Positions 27,148 through 35,807 of a stretch of 64,000 nucleotides of DNA are shown here, piece by piece. The position numbers and the translations under genes are program-made. The notes under the pieces are model-generated. The model was not told the DNA's origin and did not search any database. It was given only the letters and a program-made list of their open reading frames with translations. The DNA lies in NCBI GenBank assembly GCA_030059675.1, contig JANVYQ010000005.1:58372-122371 (forward strand), read 5' to 3'. Source of the stretch: Candidatus Pelearchaeum maunauluense (GTDB taxonomy: Archaea; Thermoproteota; Nitrososphaeria_A; Caldarchaeales; Caldarchaeaceae). Numbering within the stretch: position 1 is the stretch's first letter; the number at the start of each line of letters is the position of its first letter.

Positions 27148-29217
27148 ATGGCTGGCCGCGAGCTTGCACGCGAGGTAGAGGCGGCGCTACGCAATACACG
27201 GCAGGCCGCTACGCTCATGGCTTCTCTATCAAGAATGCGCGATAAACGCAGAGAGAGGATGAGGGAGATACCGCTGGAGGAGCTGGAGAAGTTGAAAGAG
27301 ATGCGACGACGAAACCTGAAAAATCTCTCTGATAATCTAAAGCTTCTCAAAGACCGTATAGAATCTCTAGGTGGAAAGCTTTACATAGCGAAAGACCATG
27401 CCGCAGCTTGTAAATATGTAGCCGACGTAATAGCGAGAAATAACGCTAAGATTGTTGTCAAATCCAAGTCCCTTACTAGTGAGGAGATTAGGCTTAATGA
27501 GTGGCTTGAGCGGCTTGGTGTTGAGGTCGTAGAGACAGACCTGGGTGAACGCATAGTCCAGCTAGCTGGTGAGAGGCCGTCACACCTGCTCGCGCCAGCG
27601 GTGCATAAGGACGCCGCGAGTGTTGCCGAGATATTTGCGGCAGGGCTAAAGCCTGAAGCAGAAGCAATAACCCAGCATGTAAGAAGCGAGCTGCGCAGTA
27701 AGTTCCTTGGCGCAGACGTTGGGATAACGGGAGCAAATGTAATAGCGGCAGAAGAGGGAGCGATATTCGTAGTAACCAATGAGGGGAATGAGCGCTTCGT
27801 AACGTCCATCCCGCGCGTGTATATCTGCATAGCTGGCGTAGAAAAGGTCGTCTCAAACCTAGCAGACGCATTGCATACGTTAAGCATCTTAATACCAAGC
27901 GCTACTGGGCAGAGAGTATCTAGCTACATCACGGTCATAGGGCTGGGGCCCGAGAATGCCGGGCGGTGGGATGAGTTTCATATCGTCTTGATTGATAATA
28001 GCCGCTTCGCGGCTCTTGGTGATAAGACATTATCCGAGGCGCTTGAGTGTATCAGGTGTGCTGCTTGCTTCAACGTCTGCCCCACTTATAGAATAGTAGG
28101 CGGCCATGTATTCGGCCATATATACACAGGCCCCATAGGGCTGCCATGGACTGCGATAACACATGGCGAGGCTGCTGCATATTCGTTTTCCAGCCTCTGC
28201 GTAGGCTGTGGCTTGTGTAAGCTTGAGTGTCCAGTGGAGATAGATATTCCTTTCCTAATCTCAAGCATCAAAGAAAGAGGGAATGGGTTGTATGGTGAGG
28301 CTGCGCCATGGCTTCTCCGCAACTATGACACACTCATCAAGCTAGGCTCCCACATACCGCGCGTTGCCAACCTCTTCATGCAAAGCAGGCTTGGTAGGAA
28401 GATACTTGAGCGGCTCGCGGGGATAGATAGGCGAAGACAGCTTCCACGCATAGCTTCTAAGAGCTTTAGGAAGCTGGTAAGAGAGGAATCCAAAGAGGAA
28501 GCGGAGAAGCGTGCCGCGCTATTTACCGACGCTATGATTATGTATATGTTCCCTGAGATTGGTGTTGATGCGGTGGATATTCTCAAAAGATTCGGCGTCG
28601 GCCTGGTTGTCCCACGACAGTTGAGCAGCGGCATGCCCCTCATACAGTATGGCTACCTGAAGCAGGCTAGGGAGATAGCTAGGAAGAACGTCAGCTACCT
28701 GTTGGAGCACGTTAGGGCTGGGTGTGATGTTGTCTGTCTAGAGCCTACCGCCGCTTACTGCATTAAGGAGGTGTATCCACGTCTCATAGATGATGAAAGT
28801 GCAGGAGAGCTTGCCGCCCATACCTATGGATTCCCAGAATACCTAGCCTCGCTACTACGTGACGCTGGTATTAGCCTTGATAAGGGTATGCGTGTGGCGT
28901 ATCACTGGCCCTGCCACGCTAGGGAGCGTGGTGCGCAGCCAGCCATGGCTAAGCTCTTATCCATGCTGGGTATTGAGGTTAGCTTTGTTGATGAAGGCTG
29001 CTGCGGCATGGCTGGAACATGGGGCATGAGAAGAGGGTACATAGGCTATGAGCTGAGCCGCTCAATAGGTGAGAAAGTCGTACAATCACTTGAAGCAACG
29101 GAAGCGGATACCATAATAACGGAGAGTACCATCTGCATGCTCCAGTTTCGTGAACTCTCACGTCTGAGAGTTATCCATGCAATACCATTCCTGAAGAGCG
29201 TTCTGGAGGGTGGATAG
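27148..29217 (+). CDS. LutB-LutA fusion: LUD-domain/4Fe-4S/CCG iron-sulfur oxidoreductase
   Basis: 689 residues joining two proteins that are separate in LutABC lactate oxidation. Residues 1-290 are the LUD domain (GITGANVIAAEEGAIFVVTNEGN). Two 4Fe-4S clusters follow, CIRCAACFNVCP at 301-312 and CVGCGLCKLECP at 351-362. The C-terminal third is a CCG (LutA/GlpC-like) module, with GLVVPRQLSSGMPLIQYG and DEGCCGMAGTWGMRRGY. It is expected to pass electrons from L-lactate or another 2-hydroxyacid to the respiratory chain. No LutC or flavin dehydrogenase partner is adjacent. ATG at 27148. The adenosyltransferase gene begins right after its stop. Confidence 0.9.
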   Translation: MAGRELAREVEAALRNTRQAATLMASLSRMRDKRRERMREIPLEELEKLKEMRRRNLKNLSDNLKLLKDRIESLGGKLYIAKDHAAACKYVADVIARNNAKIVVKSKSLTSEEIRLNEWLERLGVEVVETDLGERIVQLAGERPSHLLAPAVHKDAASVAEIFAAGLKPEAEAITQHVRSELRSKFLGADVGITGANVIAAEEGAIFVVTNEGNERFVTSIPRVYICIAGVEKVVSNLADALHTLSILIPSATGQRVSSYITVIGLGPENAGRWDEFHIVLIDNSRFAALGDKTLSEALECIRCAACFNVCPTYRIVGGHVFGHIYTGPIGLPWTAITHGEAAAYSFSSLCVGCGLCKLECPVEIDIPFLISSIKERGNGLYGEAAPWLLRNYDTLIKLGSHIPRVANLFMQSRLGRKILERLAGIDRRRQLPRIASKSFRKLVREESKEEAEKRAALFTDAMIMYMFPEIGVDAVDILKRFGVGLVVPRQLSSGMPLIQYGYLKQAREIARKNVSYLLEHVRAGCDVVCLEPTAAYCIKEVYPRLIDDESAGELAAHTYGFPEYLASLLRDAGISLDKGMRVAYHWPCHARERGAQPAMAKLLSMLGIEVSFVDEGCCGMAGTWGMRRGYIGYELSRSIGEKVVQSLEATEADTIITESTICMLQFRELSRLRVIHAIPFLKSVLEGG

Positions 29218-29757
29218 GTGTTGGGATACCGTTATGGGCGGGGCGATAGTGGGGAGACAGACCTCATGGGAGGCGGTAGGGTGAAGAAGAGCCACCCCAG
29301 AGTAGCAGCGTATGGCGCGGTAGACGAGCTCTCCGCAGCTATTGGAGTCGTAAAAACATTCGTAGAGCATCAAGACATCCAAGAAGTACTCACACGAGTT
29401 CAAGAGCATCTCTTCATGATTGGCGCCAATCTCTCCACCACACGGCCCATCAAGGGGCTTCCAGAAGTAGGACGCGAGCTAGTAGACTGGCTTGACAGCC
29501 AAGTTACGCGCTTCGAGTCTGAGCTTCCGCCGATTCAACGGTTCATATTCGCAGGTGGCACTAGGGCGGCTGCGCTTGCGCATCTAGCTAGAACAATAGC
29601 TAGGAGGGCAGAACGTGAGGTCGTGGCACTAGCAGCGGTTGAGGATGTGAGCCAGACGGTAATAGCCTATCTTAACCGTCTCTCAACGCTGCTCTTCGCG
29701 GTAGCGCGCGTCATAAACCATAGAGCAGGTGTCCCTGACCCGGAGTGGCAGCGCTAG
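29218..29757 (+). CDS. pduO: Cob(I)alamin adenosyltransferase, PduO type
   Basis: Makes adenosylcobalamin from cob(I)alamin and ATP. 179 residues. YGRGDSGETDLMGGGRVKKSHPRVAAYGAVDELSAAIG carries the ATP-binding N-terminus, and FAGGTRAAALAHLARTIARRAEREVVAL plus YLNRLSTLLFAVAR the conserved helices of the PduO/MMAB family. GTG at 29218 follows the LutBA stop with no gap, so both are translated from one message. It would supply the cofactor for methylmalonyl-CoA mutase. It overlaps the convergent DUF3786 gene by four bases. Confidence 0.95.
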   Translation: MLGYRYGRGDSGETDLMGGGRVKKSHPRVAAYGAVDELSAAIGVVKTFVEHQDIQEVLTRVQEHLFMIGANLSTTRPIKGLPEVGRELVDWLDSQVTRFESELPPIQRFIFAGGTRAAALAHLARTIARRAEREVVALAAVEDVSQTVIAYLNRLSTLLFAVARVINHRAGVPDPEWQR

Positions 29758-30440
29758 GAGCTTGCTCTGCCCTTTGACTGTTTCTTGGCCTCTTTCTCCA
29801 GCCAATCAACCATGATTTCACAAGCGTATGTTAGTGGTAGGGGTTTGAGGTATCTTGTGGCGTTGGAGCTGTGCGATACGTTGACTGCTGGTGGTGTGAG
29901 GTCTCGTTTATCAACGGCCCAGACTTGGAATAGTAGCTTAACTTTTGGGAGGAAGAGGAAGGAGAAGCTACGGCCACCTAAGAGTTCCCGTTTTCCGCCT
30001 AATGCGCGCGCAGACGCCTCAAAGAGCTCCGAATCGTGGCCGAAGAGCCTAGTCATGGGACGTATGACAGTCTTCTGGAAATATGTAGAGAGTTCCTGCG
30101 CCGTTATGGTCTTACTCATGGGAACCCATGAATCCGACAGGGAGGTTCCATCCCCTGTTGCGAGATACTCGGCTATTACGTAGGCAAGCTTATCATGAAC
30201 CTGTTTTCCCGTGATTAAATCCACAACCTCCCTGCTTGCAAGCTCTACCGTGAAGGTTTTGTTAAGTAAATTCACTATGAAACGACCACCATCCTTCTTC
30301 TCGTGTGGATTTAGAAAAACGACCCCACATTTCTTGGCTACCTCCTCAGGCTTTAGCTGGCTCAGTTTTTCAAGTGATTGTTTGAGCCAGGTTGCTAGCT
30401 CGCTATCACTTCTAGCTGGGGTATCAGGCCGCCGCGACAT
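29754..30440 (-). CDS. DUF3786 domain protein
   Basis: 228 residues. The central part (LAYVIAEYLATGDGTSLSDSWVPMSKT, then KTVIRPMTRLFGHDSELFEASARALGG and FLPKVKLLFQVWAVDKR) matches my recollection of DUF3786, a family of unknown function often found in anaerobes and near corrinoid enzymes. The C-terminal tail is Lys/Ser-rich. No cysteine cluster. ATG at 30440. Convergent with the adenosyltransferase gene. Function should not be inferred beyond the corrinoid-rich neighbourhood. Confidence 0.7.
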   Translation of the reverse strand: MSRRPDTPARSDSELATWLKQSLEKLSQLKPEEVAKKCGVVFLNPHEKKDGGRFIVNLLNKTFTVELASREVVDLITGKQVHDKLAYVIAEYLATGDGTSLSDSWVPMSKTITAQELSTYFQKTVIRPMTRLFGHDSELFEASARALGGKRELLGGRSFSFLFLPKVKLLFQVWAVDKRDLTPPAVNVSHSSNATRYLKPLPLTYACEIMVDWLEKEAKKQSKGRASS

Positions 30441-30643
30441 TTACACAACCCACATACAACAGCAATTATCAACTATTTCAGGACTAAAAAACGTGAATCA
30501 TACGGGTTTAAAGTCTGTGGAATTACGTTGGGAGAAAAGGCCGTAAGACTTAAAAACATGCGAACAGGACACACGGCTCATAATCTATAACTTTTTACGG
30601 CGTCATCAATAAATAAGCTCAACCACACTAGGGAAAGTTAAGA

Positions 30644-31492
30644 ATGTCCTCAAGAAAGCTTACAGTTGAAATCATCAACGTTGGCAACGAACTGCTTGAT
30701 GGCCGCACCCTGAATACTAATCTTCAATGGCTCTGTGGGAGGCTGAGCGCTCTCGGCTTCGTGGTCAAACGTGCTGTGATAGTTAGGGATGATGTGGTGG
30801 ATATTTCTTCTTCCGTCCGCGAGGCTATGCGCAGAAAGCCCCGTTGGTTGATTATCAGCGGTGGTCTTGGGCCTACTCATGATGATAAAACTCTTGAGGG
30901 GGTTGCGAAGGCTGTTGGTAAGCGGCTCAGAGTGAGTGATGAAGCTCTGGAGCTTATCCGCGAGCATTATGAACGGATGGTGGAGGAGGGCCTTATTGAG
31001 CGTGTGGAGCTGACTAGTGCGAGGATTAAGATGGCGACGATACCGCAGGGAGCGCGGCCGCTTAGGAATAACGTGGGAACAGCACCAGGCGTGCTTATCC
31101 GTAAAGCTGGCGTCAAGATAGTCTGCCTACCAGGCGTGCCTTCAGAGCTTCAGGACATCTTCAACAACGAGATATACCCCCTCCTCCTAAAAGAGTCGCG
31201 CGGAAGGAAGTTCATCACGAAGAGAATAACAGTTCGCGGGGTTTTGGAGTCTTCCCTATCACCGCTGATAGATGAGGCGATGAGAAGATTCAGAGGCGTG
31301 TATATCAAGAGTAATCCACGCGGCTTTGAGGGCGGTGAGTCGGTCATAGATTTGGACTTCATCATTGGGGTGAGTGGCGACGATAAGCGGGTTGAGCAGC
31401 TAATCAGCGAAGCTGAGAGCTTCCTGCTGGAGAGGCTCCAGCATGGGGGTAAGACTAATGAGGGAGACCAACCCCAACGGCATGGGAAATGA
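30644..31492 (+). CDS. CinA-like MoaB/MogA-fold (competence-damage) protein
   Basis: 282 residues with the CinA N-terminal domain: VEIINVGNELLDGRTLNTNLQWL, IISGGLGPTHDDKTLEGVAKAVG and IVCLPGVPSELQDIF. The fold binds molybdopterin-like or nucleotide ligands; bacterial CinA has ADP-ribose pyrophosphatase and NMN deamidase activities, but the deamidase domain is absent here, as is usual in archaea. ATG at 30644; AATAAATAA at 30607-30615 is a candidate TATA box. It overlaps the next gene, showing co-transcription. Confidence 0.9.
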   Translation: MSSRKLTVEIINVGNELLDGRTLNTNLQWLCGRLSALGFVVKRAVIVRDDVVDISSSVREAMRRKPRWLIISGGLGPTHDDKTLEGVAKAVGKRLRVSDEALELIREHYERMVEEGLIERVELTSARIKMATIPQGARPLRNNVGTAPGVLIRKAGVKIVCLPGVPSELQDIFNNEIYPLLLKESRGRKFITKRITVRGVLESSLSPLIDEAMRRFRGVYIKSNPRGFEGGESVIDLDFIIGVSGDDKRVEQLISEAESFLLERLQHGGKTNEGDQPQRHGK

Positions 31493-32543
31493 CGTGAATG
31501 ACAGAATTCACGCGGCCTGGGAGCTCGTTCGCAGCTCTGCAAAACTATACAGCAAGGGTCTTGAAACAGGAATAAACGCTGGCATAAGCCTGAAAGAAGA
31601 AGAGATTGAACGTCTAATATTCCTGGGAATGGGCGGCTCAGGTATAGTCGGCGATATAATAAGAGATATGCTTGCAGCCCCTTACACGATACCCGTGCAT
31701 ATATTCAAGGACTACAGCATCCCCATCAAGCCGCGTAAAGATGATTTGGTTATAGCTGTAAGCTACTCTGGCGGGACGACAGAGACGCTCACAGCCTTTG
31801 CGCAGGCTCATGAGGCTGGCTGCAAGCTTGCGGCGATAACTTCTGGGGGAGACCTGGCCAGGCTGGCCGAGAAGAAAGGAATACCACTAGCCATAGTGAG
31901 CAGCGGGCTACAGCCGCGCTACGCGGCGCCAGAGATGGTGGCAGCAGCCTATGGGCTCTTAATACACATCACCCAAACACGCGCAGATGCTAAGATAATG
32001 AGAGAAGCGATAGAAGAGCTCCGTGGGTATATTGAACAGTTTAAAAAAGCCAACGAAGGAGAAGCATACGAGCATGCAAAATCCATCAATAATAAGATAG
32101 CCGTAATCTACGGCCATACTCATCTATTCTCAACAGCCTATAGACTAAAGGCACAGCTGAACGAGAATGCGAAGTCTCAGGCTTTCCTCGCGCAGCTTCC
32201 AGAGGCTTGTCATAACGAGGTTGAGGGATGGCTCACGAAGACCGAGACGGCGCATATATTCTTGAGAAGCAGATACGAGCCACCTATAATTACGAGCATA
32301 GTGAAGTGGATGACCGACACGCTCATATCTCGCGGCTATGCCGTTGAAGAGCTTAGGACAGAGGCGAAGAGTCATGTTGCTGAGATTATGAAGTTAATAG
32401 CTTTGATAGATTTTATCAGCATAAGCCTCGCCGCACTACGCGGCGCAGACCCGCTCACCCTCCATCTTCTTCCAGAGGTTAGGAAAGCACTACAGTTAAA
32501 CGAGAGGCTACGTCAATACGTGCTTTCCTCATTCGCGAAGTGA
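31458..32543 (+). CDS. Bifunctional phosphoglucose/phosphomannose isomerase
   Basis: 361 residues, typical of the archaeal bifunctional PGI/PMI family that interconverts fructose-6-phosphate with glucose- and mannose-6-phosphate. Two SIS domains; FLGMGGSGIVGDI and SYSGGTTETLTAFAQA form the sugar-phosphate site, and LPEACHNEVEGW holds the catalytic Glu/His region. ATG at 31458 has GGGGG at 31445-31449; the frame opens at ATG 31443 with no ribosome site. Its start lies inside the cinA-like gene's 3' end. Confidence 0.94.
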   Translation: MRETNPNGMGNDVNDRIHAAWELVRSSAKLYSKGLETGINAGISLKEEEIERLIFLGMGGSGIVGDIIRDMLAAPYTIPVHIFKDYSIPIKPRKDDLVIAVSYSGGTTETLTAFAQAHEAGCKLAAITSGGDLARLAEKKGIPLAIVSSGLQPRYAAPEMVAAAYGLLIHITQTRADAKIMREAIEELRGYIEQFKKANEGEAYEHAKSINNKIAVIYGHTHLFSTAYRLKAQLNENAKSQAFLAQLPEACHNEVEGWLTKTETAHIFLRSRYEPPIITSIVKWMTDTLISRGYAVEELRTEAKSHVAEIMKLIALIDFISISLAALRGADPLTLHLLPEVRKALQLNERLRQYVLSSFAK

Positions 32544-32547
32544 GGAC

Positions 32548-33099
32548 ATGATGTATCCACCAAAGTATGGAGAAGAATACTCATGGCGGCAGAGGCTATT
32601 CTATGCCTTCATCGCGTCATTGGTTATGATAGCCGTACTCGCTGCAAGCTCATTCACGAAAATATCACCAGAAGAGGCTGAGAGCATAATGAAGACAGCG
32701 GAAGCAATAATAGGCCCAGACCTATCGCCAGAACGCATAATCTTGAACAACCTGCCCATAGCCCTGCTTATGATGATTCCAGTCATAGGCCTCGTCATAG
32801 CCGCCTTCGCCATGTATAGCACAGGCCTGGTCTTCGCCGCCATAGCTACGACTATGCAGACTCACCCTGCGCTGCTTCTCATAATACCATTCATAACAGT
32901 CTATGGGATTCTAGAGTTTCTGGCCTATGGATTCGCCGTCTCTGAAGGCGTGCTCATAATACGCCAAGCATTTAAACGGCGGCTGCGCAACGAGCTGCGT
33001 AGCGTCCCAATCATAATAGCTGTGGTCGCAGCCCTGCTGGTCGCAGCGGCTCTCCTGGAGTATGCGCTAATCAGCGCATTCATGCAGACAGCAGCGTAG
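32548..33099 (+). CDS. SpoIIM/DUF95-like membrane protein
   Basis: 183 residues, four to five hydrophobic segments (about 17-37, 70-95, 98-118, 152-178). An extracytoplasmic loop after the first helix (ISPEEAESIMKTAEAIIGPDL) is followed by ILNNLPIALLMMIPVIGLV and IPFITVYGILEFLAYGFAVSEG; the N-x9-P pattern and the glycine/glutamate helix EF-AYG are typical of the SpoIIM (DUF95) family, whose archaeal role is unknown. ATG at 32548, four bases after the isomerase stop. It overlaps the convergent peptidase gene by 20 bases. Confidence 0.78.
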   Translation: MMYPPKYGEEYSWRQRLFYAFIASLVMIAVLAASSFTKISPEEAESIMKTAEAIIGPDLSPERIILNNLPIALLMMIPVIGLVIAAFAMYSTGLVFAAIATTMQTHPALLLIIPFITVYGILEFLAYGFAVSEGVLIIRQAFKRRLRNELRSVPIIIAVVAALLVAAALLEYALISAFMQTAA

Positions 33100-33808
33100 C
33101 TAGGAGGGAAGCAAAAGGCCATAATAGATTTCCATACACTAAGGTGGTAATATAGCCCGCTGCTAGGAATACCAGGAGAGGTATCCCAGGAGTAACCCAT
33201 GCGTCGTCATACTTAGCCTCCTCATCAAACCCCTCTATAGAGAGGTTGAAGACGAACCTCCGCTTCCCATCTTCACGTCTTTCTATCTGACTCCAGAAAC
33301 GTCTACGACTGGAGTTGCTAAGCCGGGTTCCGATGAAGCATGCAACCACCTTCCTAAGCCTGCTCTCGCCTTCAAAGCCTTCAAAGATACGCTGGCCAGA
33401 AGCTATGCGCTTTATGTTGTACGCGGCCATGGTTATCGGTATTATTGCTGAGAGGAGCATCCCATTAGTGAAGGTCGTGATTCCCGTAAAGCCATGTAGG
33501 ACATTATCCCCGCGTACAAACGGGTCTATCGCCGCGATAGCTATGAGCGCCTTGGCGTCGGCACCGCCGTAGAGGCTGAGGTAGTAGAAGGGCAACGCCA
33601 CGAGCGCGGTTAGCGCTATGCTTGCTGCGTATATGATGATTGCCTCTGGCTGGGATTGTATGCGTTCATAGACGTTTATCGCACCGCCTACTGCGCCTGG
33701 TATGAGCCAGACCTTATCCGCGACCTCGCGTTCTTTAATGTCTCTATACGCGCCATAGCCCAGCATAGCTAGGGCTATGACTATCTTCACAACCTCTAGG
33801 TAGCTCAT
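33080..33808 (-). CDS. Archaeal type IV prepilin/archaellin signal peptidase (A24 family)
   Basis: 242 residues with about six membrane helices. The two catalytic Asp of the GxGD-type aspartic peptidases are visible: one in AYRDIKEREV at about residue 23, just after the first helix, and one in YGGADAKALIAIA near residue 84. It would trim class III signal peptides from pilins or archaellins. A large cytoplasmic insert (about 140-205) is unlike bacterial PilD. No pilin or assembly gene is near. ATG at 33808 lies at the very end of the upstream gdhA, so it is read as the second gene of that transcript. Confidence 0.88.
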   Translation of the reverse strand: MSYLEVVKIVIALAMLGYGAYRDIKEREVADKVWLIPGAVGGAINVYERIQSQPEAIIIYAASIALTALVALPFYYLSLYGGADAKALIAIAAIDPFVRGDNVLHGFTGITTFTNGMLLSAIIPITMAAYNIKRIASGQRIFEGFEGESRLRKVVACFIGTRLSNSSRRRFWSQIERREDGKRRFVFNLSIEGFDEEAKYDDAWVTPGIPLLVFLAAGYITTLVYGNLLWPFASLLATLLSA

Positions 33809-33809
33809 G

Positions 33810-35063
33810 CTACGGCCATATACCCAGCAGCTTCACAGCCTCAGCAACCCTACTAACAGCAAGCAGCATAGCTCCCGTCCTCATGTTAGACTCGTACTGC
33901 CTTGTGTAGCTAACCACATCATTAAACGCCGTAACTATCTTCCGCTCCAGCTTAGCATTAACCTCCTCAAGACTCCACTGCTCCCGCTTAAGGTTCTGGA
34001 CCCATTCAAGGTAGCTTACCGTCACGCCGCCCGCGTTGGCTAGTATGTCTGGCACGACTATTATTTTGCGTTCTGTGAGTATTTTGTCCGCCTCTGGCGT
34101 CGTAGGTCCATTAGCGCCCTCTACGATTGCCGCTGCGTTTATCTTGTCAGCGTTTGCTGGAGTTATCTGGTTTTCAAGCGCCGCTGGTATGAGGAAGTCG
34201 CAGCGAAGCTCAAGCAGTTCTTCGTTGGTTATCTGCTTTGCTCCATCAAAGCCCACGACTGTTCCCGTCTTCTTCTTATGCTCTATCAAAGCCTGTGGAT
34301 TAAGACCCCTCTCATCAACTATACCGCCGCGCGAGTCGCTTACAGCTATTATCTTAGCTCCCCACTCATGTAGTATGCTCGCCGCATATGAGCCGACGTT
34401 GCCAAATCCCTGTATAACAACCCTAGCGCCATTCAGCGGCTTGTTAATCAATCTCGCAAGCTCGCGCGTAGCTATCGCAACGCCGCGCGAGGTAGCCTCG
34501 GCCCTACCATGACTACCCAACAGACTAAGAGGCTTACCAGTAACACACTCAGGAACCTGATAACCCTTAAGCTGGCTGTAAGTATCCATTATCCACGCCA
34601 TAGTCTGCGAGTCGGTATATACGTCAGGCGCTGGGATATCCACCAACGGGCCTACGACCTCAAACATCATGGAGGTGTATCTACGCGTGAGGCGCTCCAG
34701 CTCGTGTATTGACATCTCCTTTGGGTTGCACGCCACGCCTCCCTTAGCCCCGCCATACGGCAAATCAACAACCGCGCATTTCCAAGTCATCAACATGGCG
34801 AGCGCGATTACTTCCTCCAGATTCACGTTGGGATGATACCTAATACCACCCTTATACGGGCCACGCGCATTATTATGCTGGACACGATAACCCGTAAAGA
34901 CCTTCACAGTATTATCATCCATCTTCACTGGCACCGAAACCATCAAGGTACGCTTGGGCTTTTTCAAAACCTCATGGATTGCTGGGTCAAGATTCAACAT
35001 CTCGGCAGCCGTATCAAGCTGTCGTAAGACATGGTTTAGAAAAGCTGTTCCAGAATCGTTCAT
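33810..35063 (-). CDS. gdhA: Glutamate dehydrogenase
   Basis: 417 residues from ATG 35063 (MNDSGTAFLNHV); the open frame upstream to 35105 adds a hydrophobic stretch not seen in the family. Reversible NAD(P)-dependent deamination of glutamate. The substrate loop with catalytic Lys reads LPYGGAKGGVACNP, preceded by NNARGPYKGGIRYHP; the NAD fold has VVIQGFGNVGSYAA. Glycine-rich VAYP-like region and ANAGGVTVSYLEWVQN are conserved. A TATA-like TTTATTTTA at about 35090-35100 fits this start. Confidence 0.96.
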   Translation of the reverse strand: MNDSGTAFLNHVLRQLDTAAEMLNLDPAIHEVLKKPKRTLMVSVPVKMDDNTVKVFTGYRVQHNNARGPYKGGIRYHPNVNLEEVIALAMLMTWKCAVVDLPYGGAKGGVACNPKEMSIHELERLTRRYTSMMFEVVGPLVDIPAPDVYTDSQTMAWIMDTYSQLKGYQVPECVTGKPLSLLGSHGRAEATSRGVAIATRELARLINKPLNGARVVIQGFGNVGSYAASILHEWGAKIIAVSDSRGGIVDERGLNPQALIEHKKKTGTVVGFDGAKQITNEELLELRCDFLIPAALENQITPANADKINAAAIVEGANGPTTPEADKILTERKIIVVPDILANAGGVTVSYLEWVQNLKREQWSLEEVNAKLERKIVTAFNDVVSYTRQYESNMRTGAMLLAVSRVAEAVKLLGIWP

Positions 35064-35148
35064 GTTTAGCTCAGCTATTATGTGGAGAATCAATAAAATA
35101 AACATTACGCAAAGTAAAGCATTTATCCTGAGAATTACGTAAGTAAGT

Positions 35149-35751
35149 ATGGCGCTGCTCGCGTTAAACGGCCAGAAATACCTCGCTCTAAGTTGGCGGG
35201 ATGTCGAGTCTCTGGTAGATAAGCTGTACGATGCTATTACGCGTAGTTACGAGCCTAACGTTATTGTTGGTGTTCTGCGCGGCGGGATAGTCGTGGCCAA
35301 TCTGTTATCTGATTTATTCGGGATGCAGGAGGTCTACGCCATAGGATGCCGCTCATATAGGGATATGCAGCGTTCAGAGGTTAGGATTTACCACGACCTG
35401 GTGCGCGGTGAGCTGAGGGGAAAGAATGTTCTCTTGGTTGATGACGTGTCCGACAGCGGCAACACCCTAACCACCGCTATTGAGCATGTAATAACGCCGC
35501 GCAGTCCTTCGACTGTCAAGACAGCAACACTCCATATAAAGCCCTGGACATCCTACATACCCAACTTCTACGTTGAGACTACTGATGCATGGATAATATA
35601 TCCGTGGGAGAGGATGGAGACGGTGAGGATTCTTGGGAGGCGTTTTATGCGTAGTATGGCTTCGGAGGATGTGGTGCGTGAGTTGAGTAAGCTTACGCGG
35701 GTGAGTGAAGAGGTGATAAGGCAGGTTTTGGAGGAGATCTCTGGGGGATAA
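35149..35751 (+). CDS. Purine-type phosphoribosyltransferase
   Basis: 200 residues. PRPP-binding motif NVLLVDDVSDSGNTLTTA at about 89-106, an early VIVGVLRGGIVVANLLSDLFG loop and a hypoxanthine/xanthine-guanine type hood (KPWTSYIPNFYVETTDAWIIYPWE). It resembles archaeal xanthine-guanine phosphoribosyltransferase-like proteins (gpt-type) acting in purine salvage. ATG at 35149 lies about 25 bases after CATTTATCC (35118-35126), consistent with a leaderless message. The exact base is not decidable. Confidence 0.9.
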   Translation: MALLALNGQKYLALSWRDVESLVDKLYDAITRSYEPNVIVGVLRGGIVVANLLSDLFGMQEVYAIGCRSYRDMQRSEVRIYHDLVRGELRGKNVLLVDDVSDSGNTLTTAIEHVITPRSPSTVKTATLHIKPWTSYIPNFYVETTDAWIIYPWERMETVRILGRRFMRSMASEDVVRELSKLTRVSEEVIRQVLEEISGG

Positions 35752-35807
35752 GCCCACCTCTTAAGAATCCCTAAATACGCCTCTAGGTCTTCCTTTCTTC
35801 AGCGCAT

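Noticed and set aside
30441..30643. Possible gene or RNA in the 203-base gap before the CinA-like gene
   Set aside because: No frame over a dozen codons with a ribosome site and no stable fold seen; only a TATA-like site.
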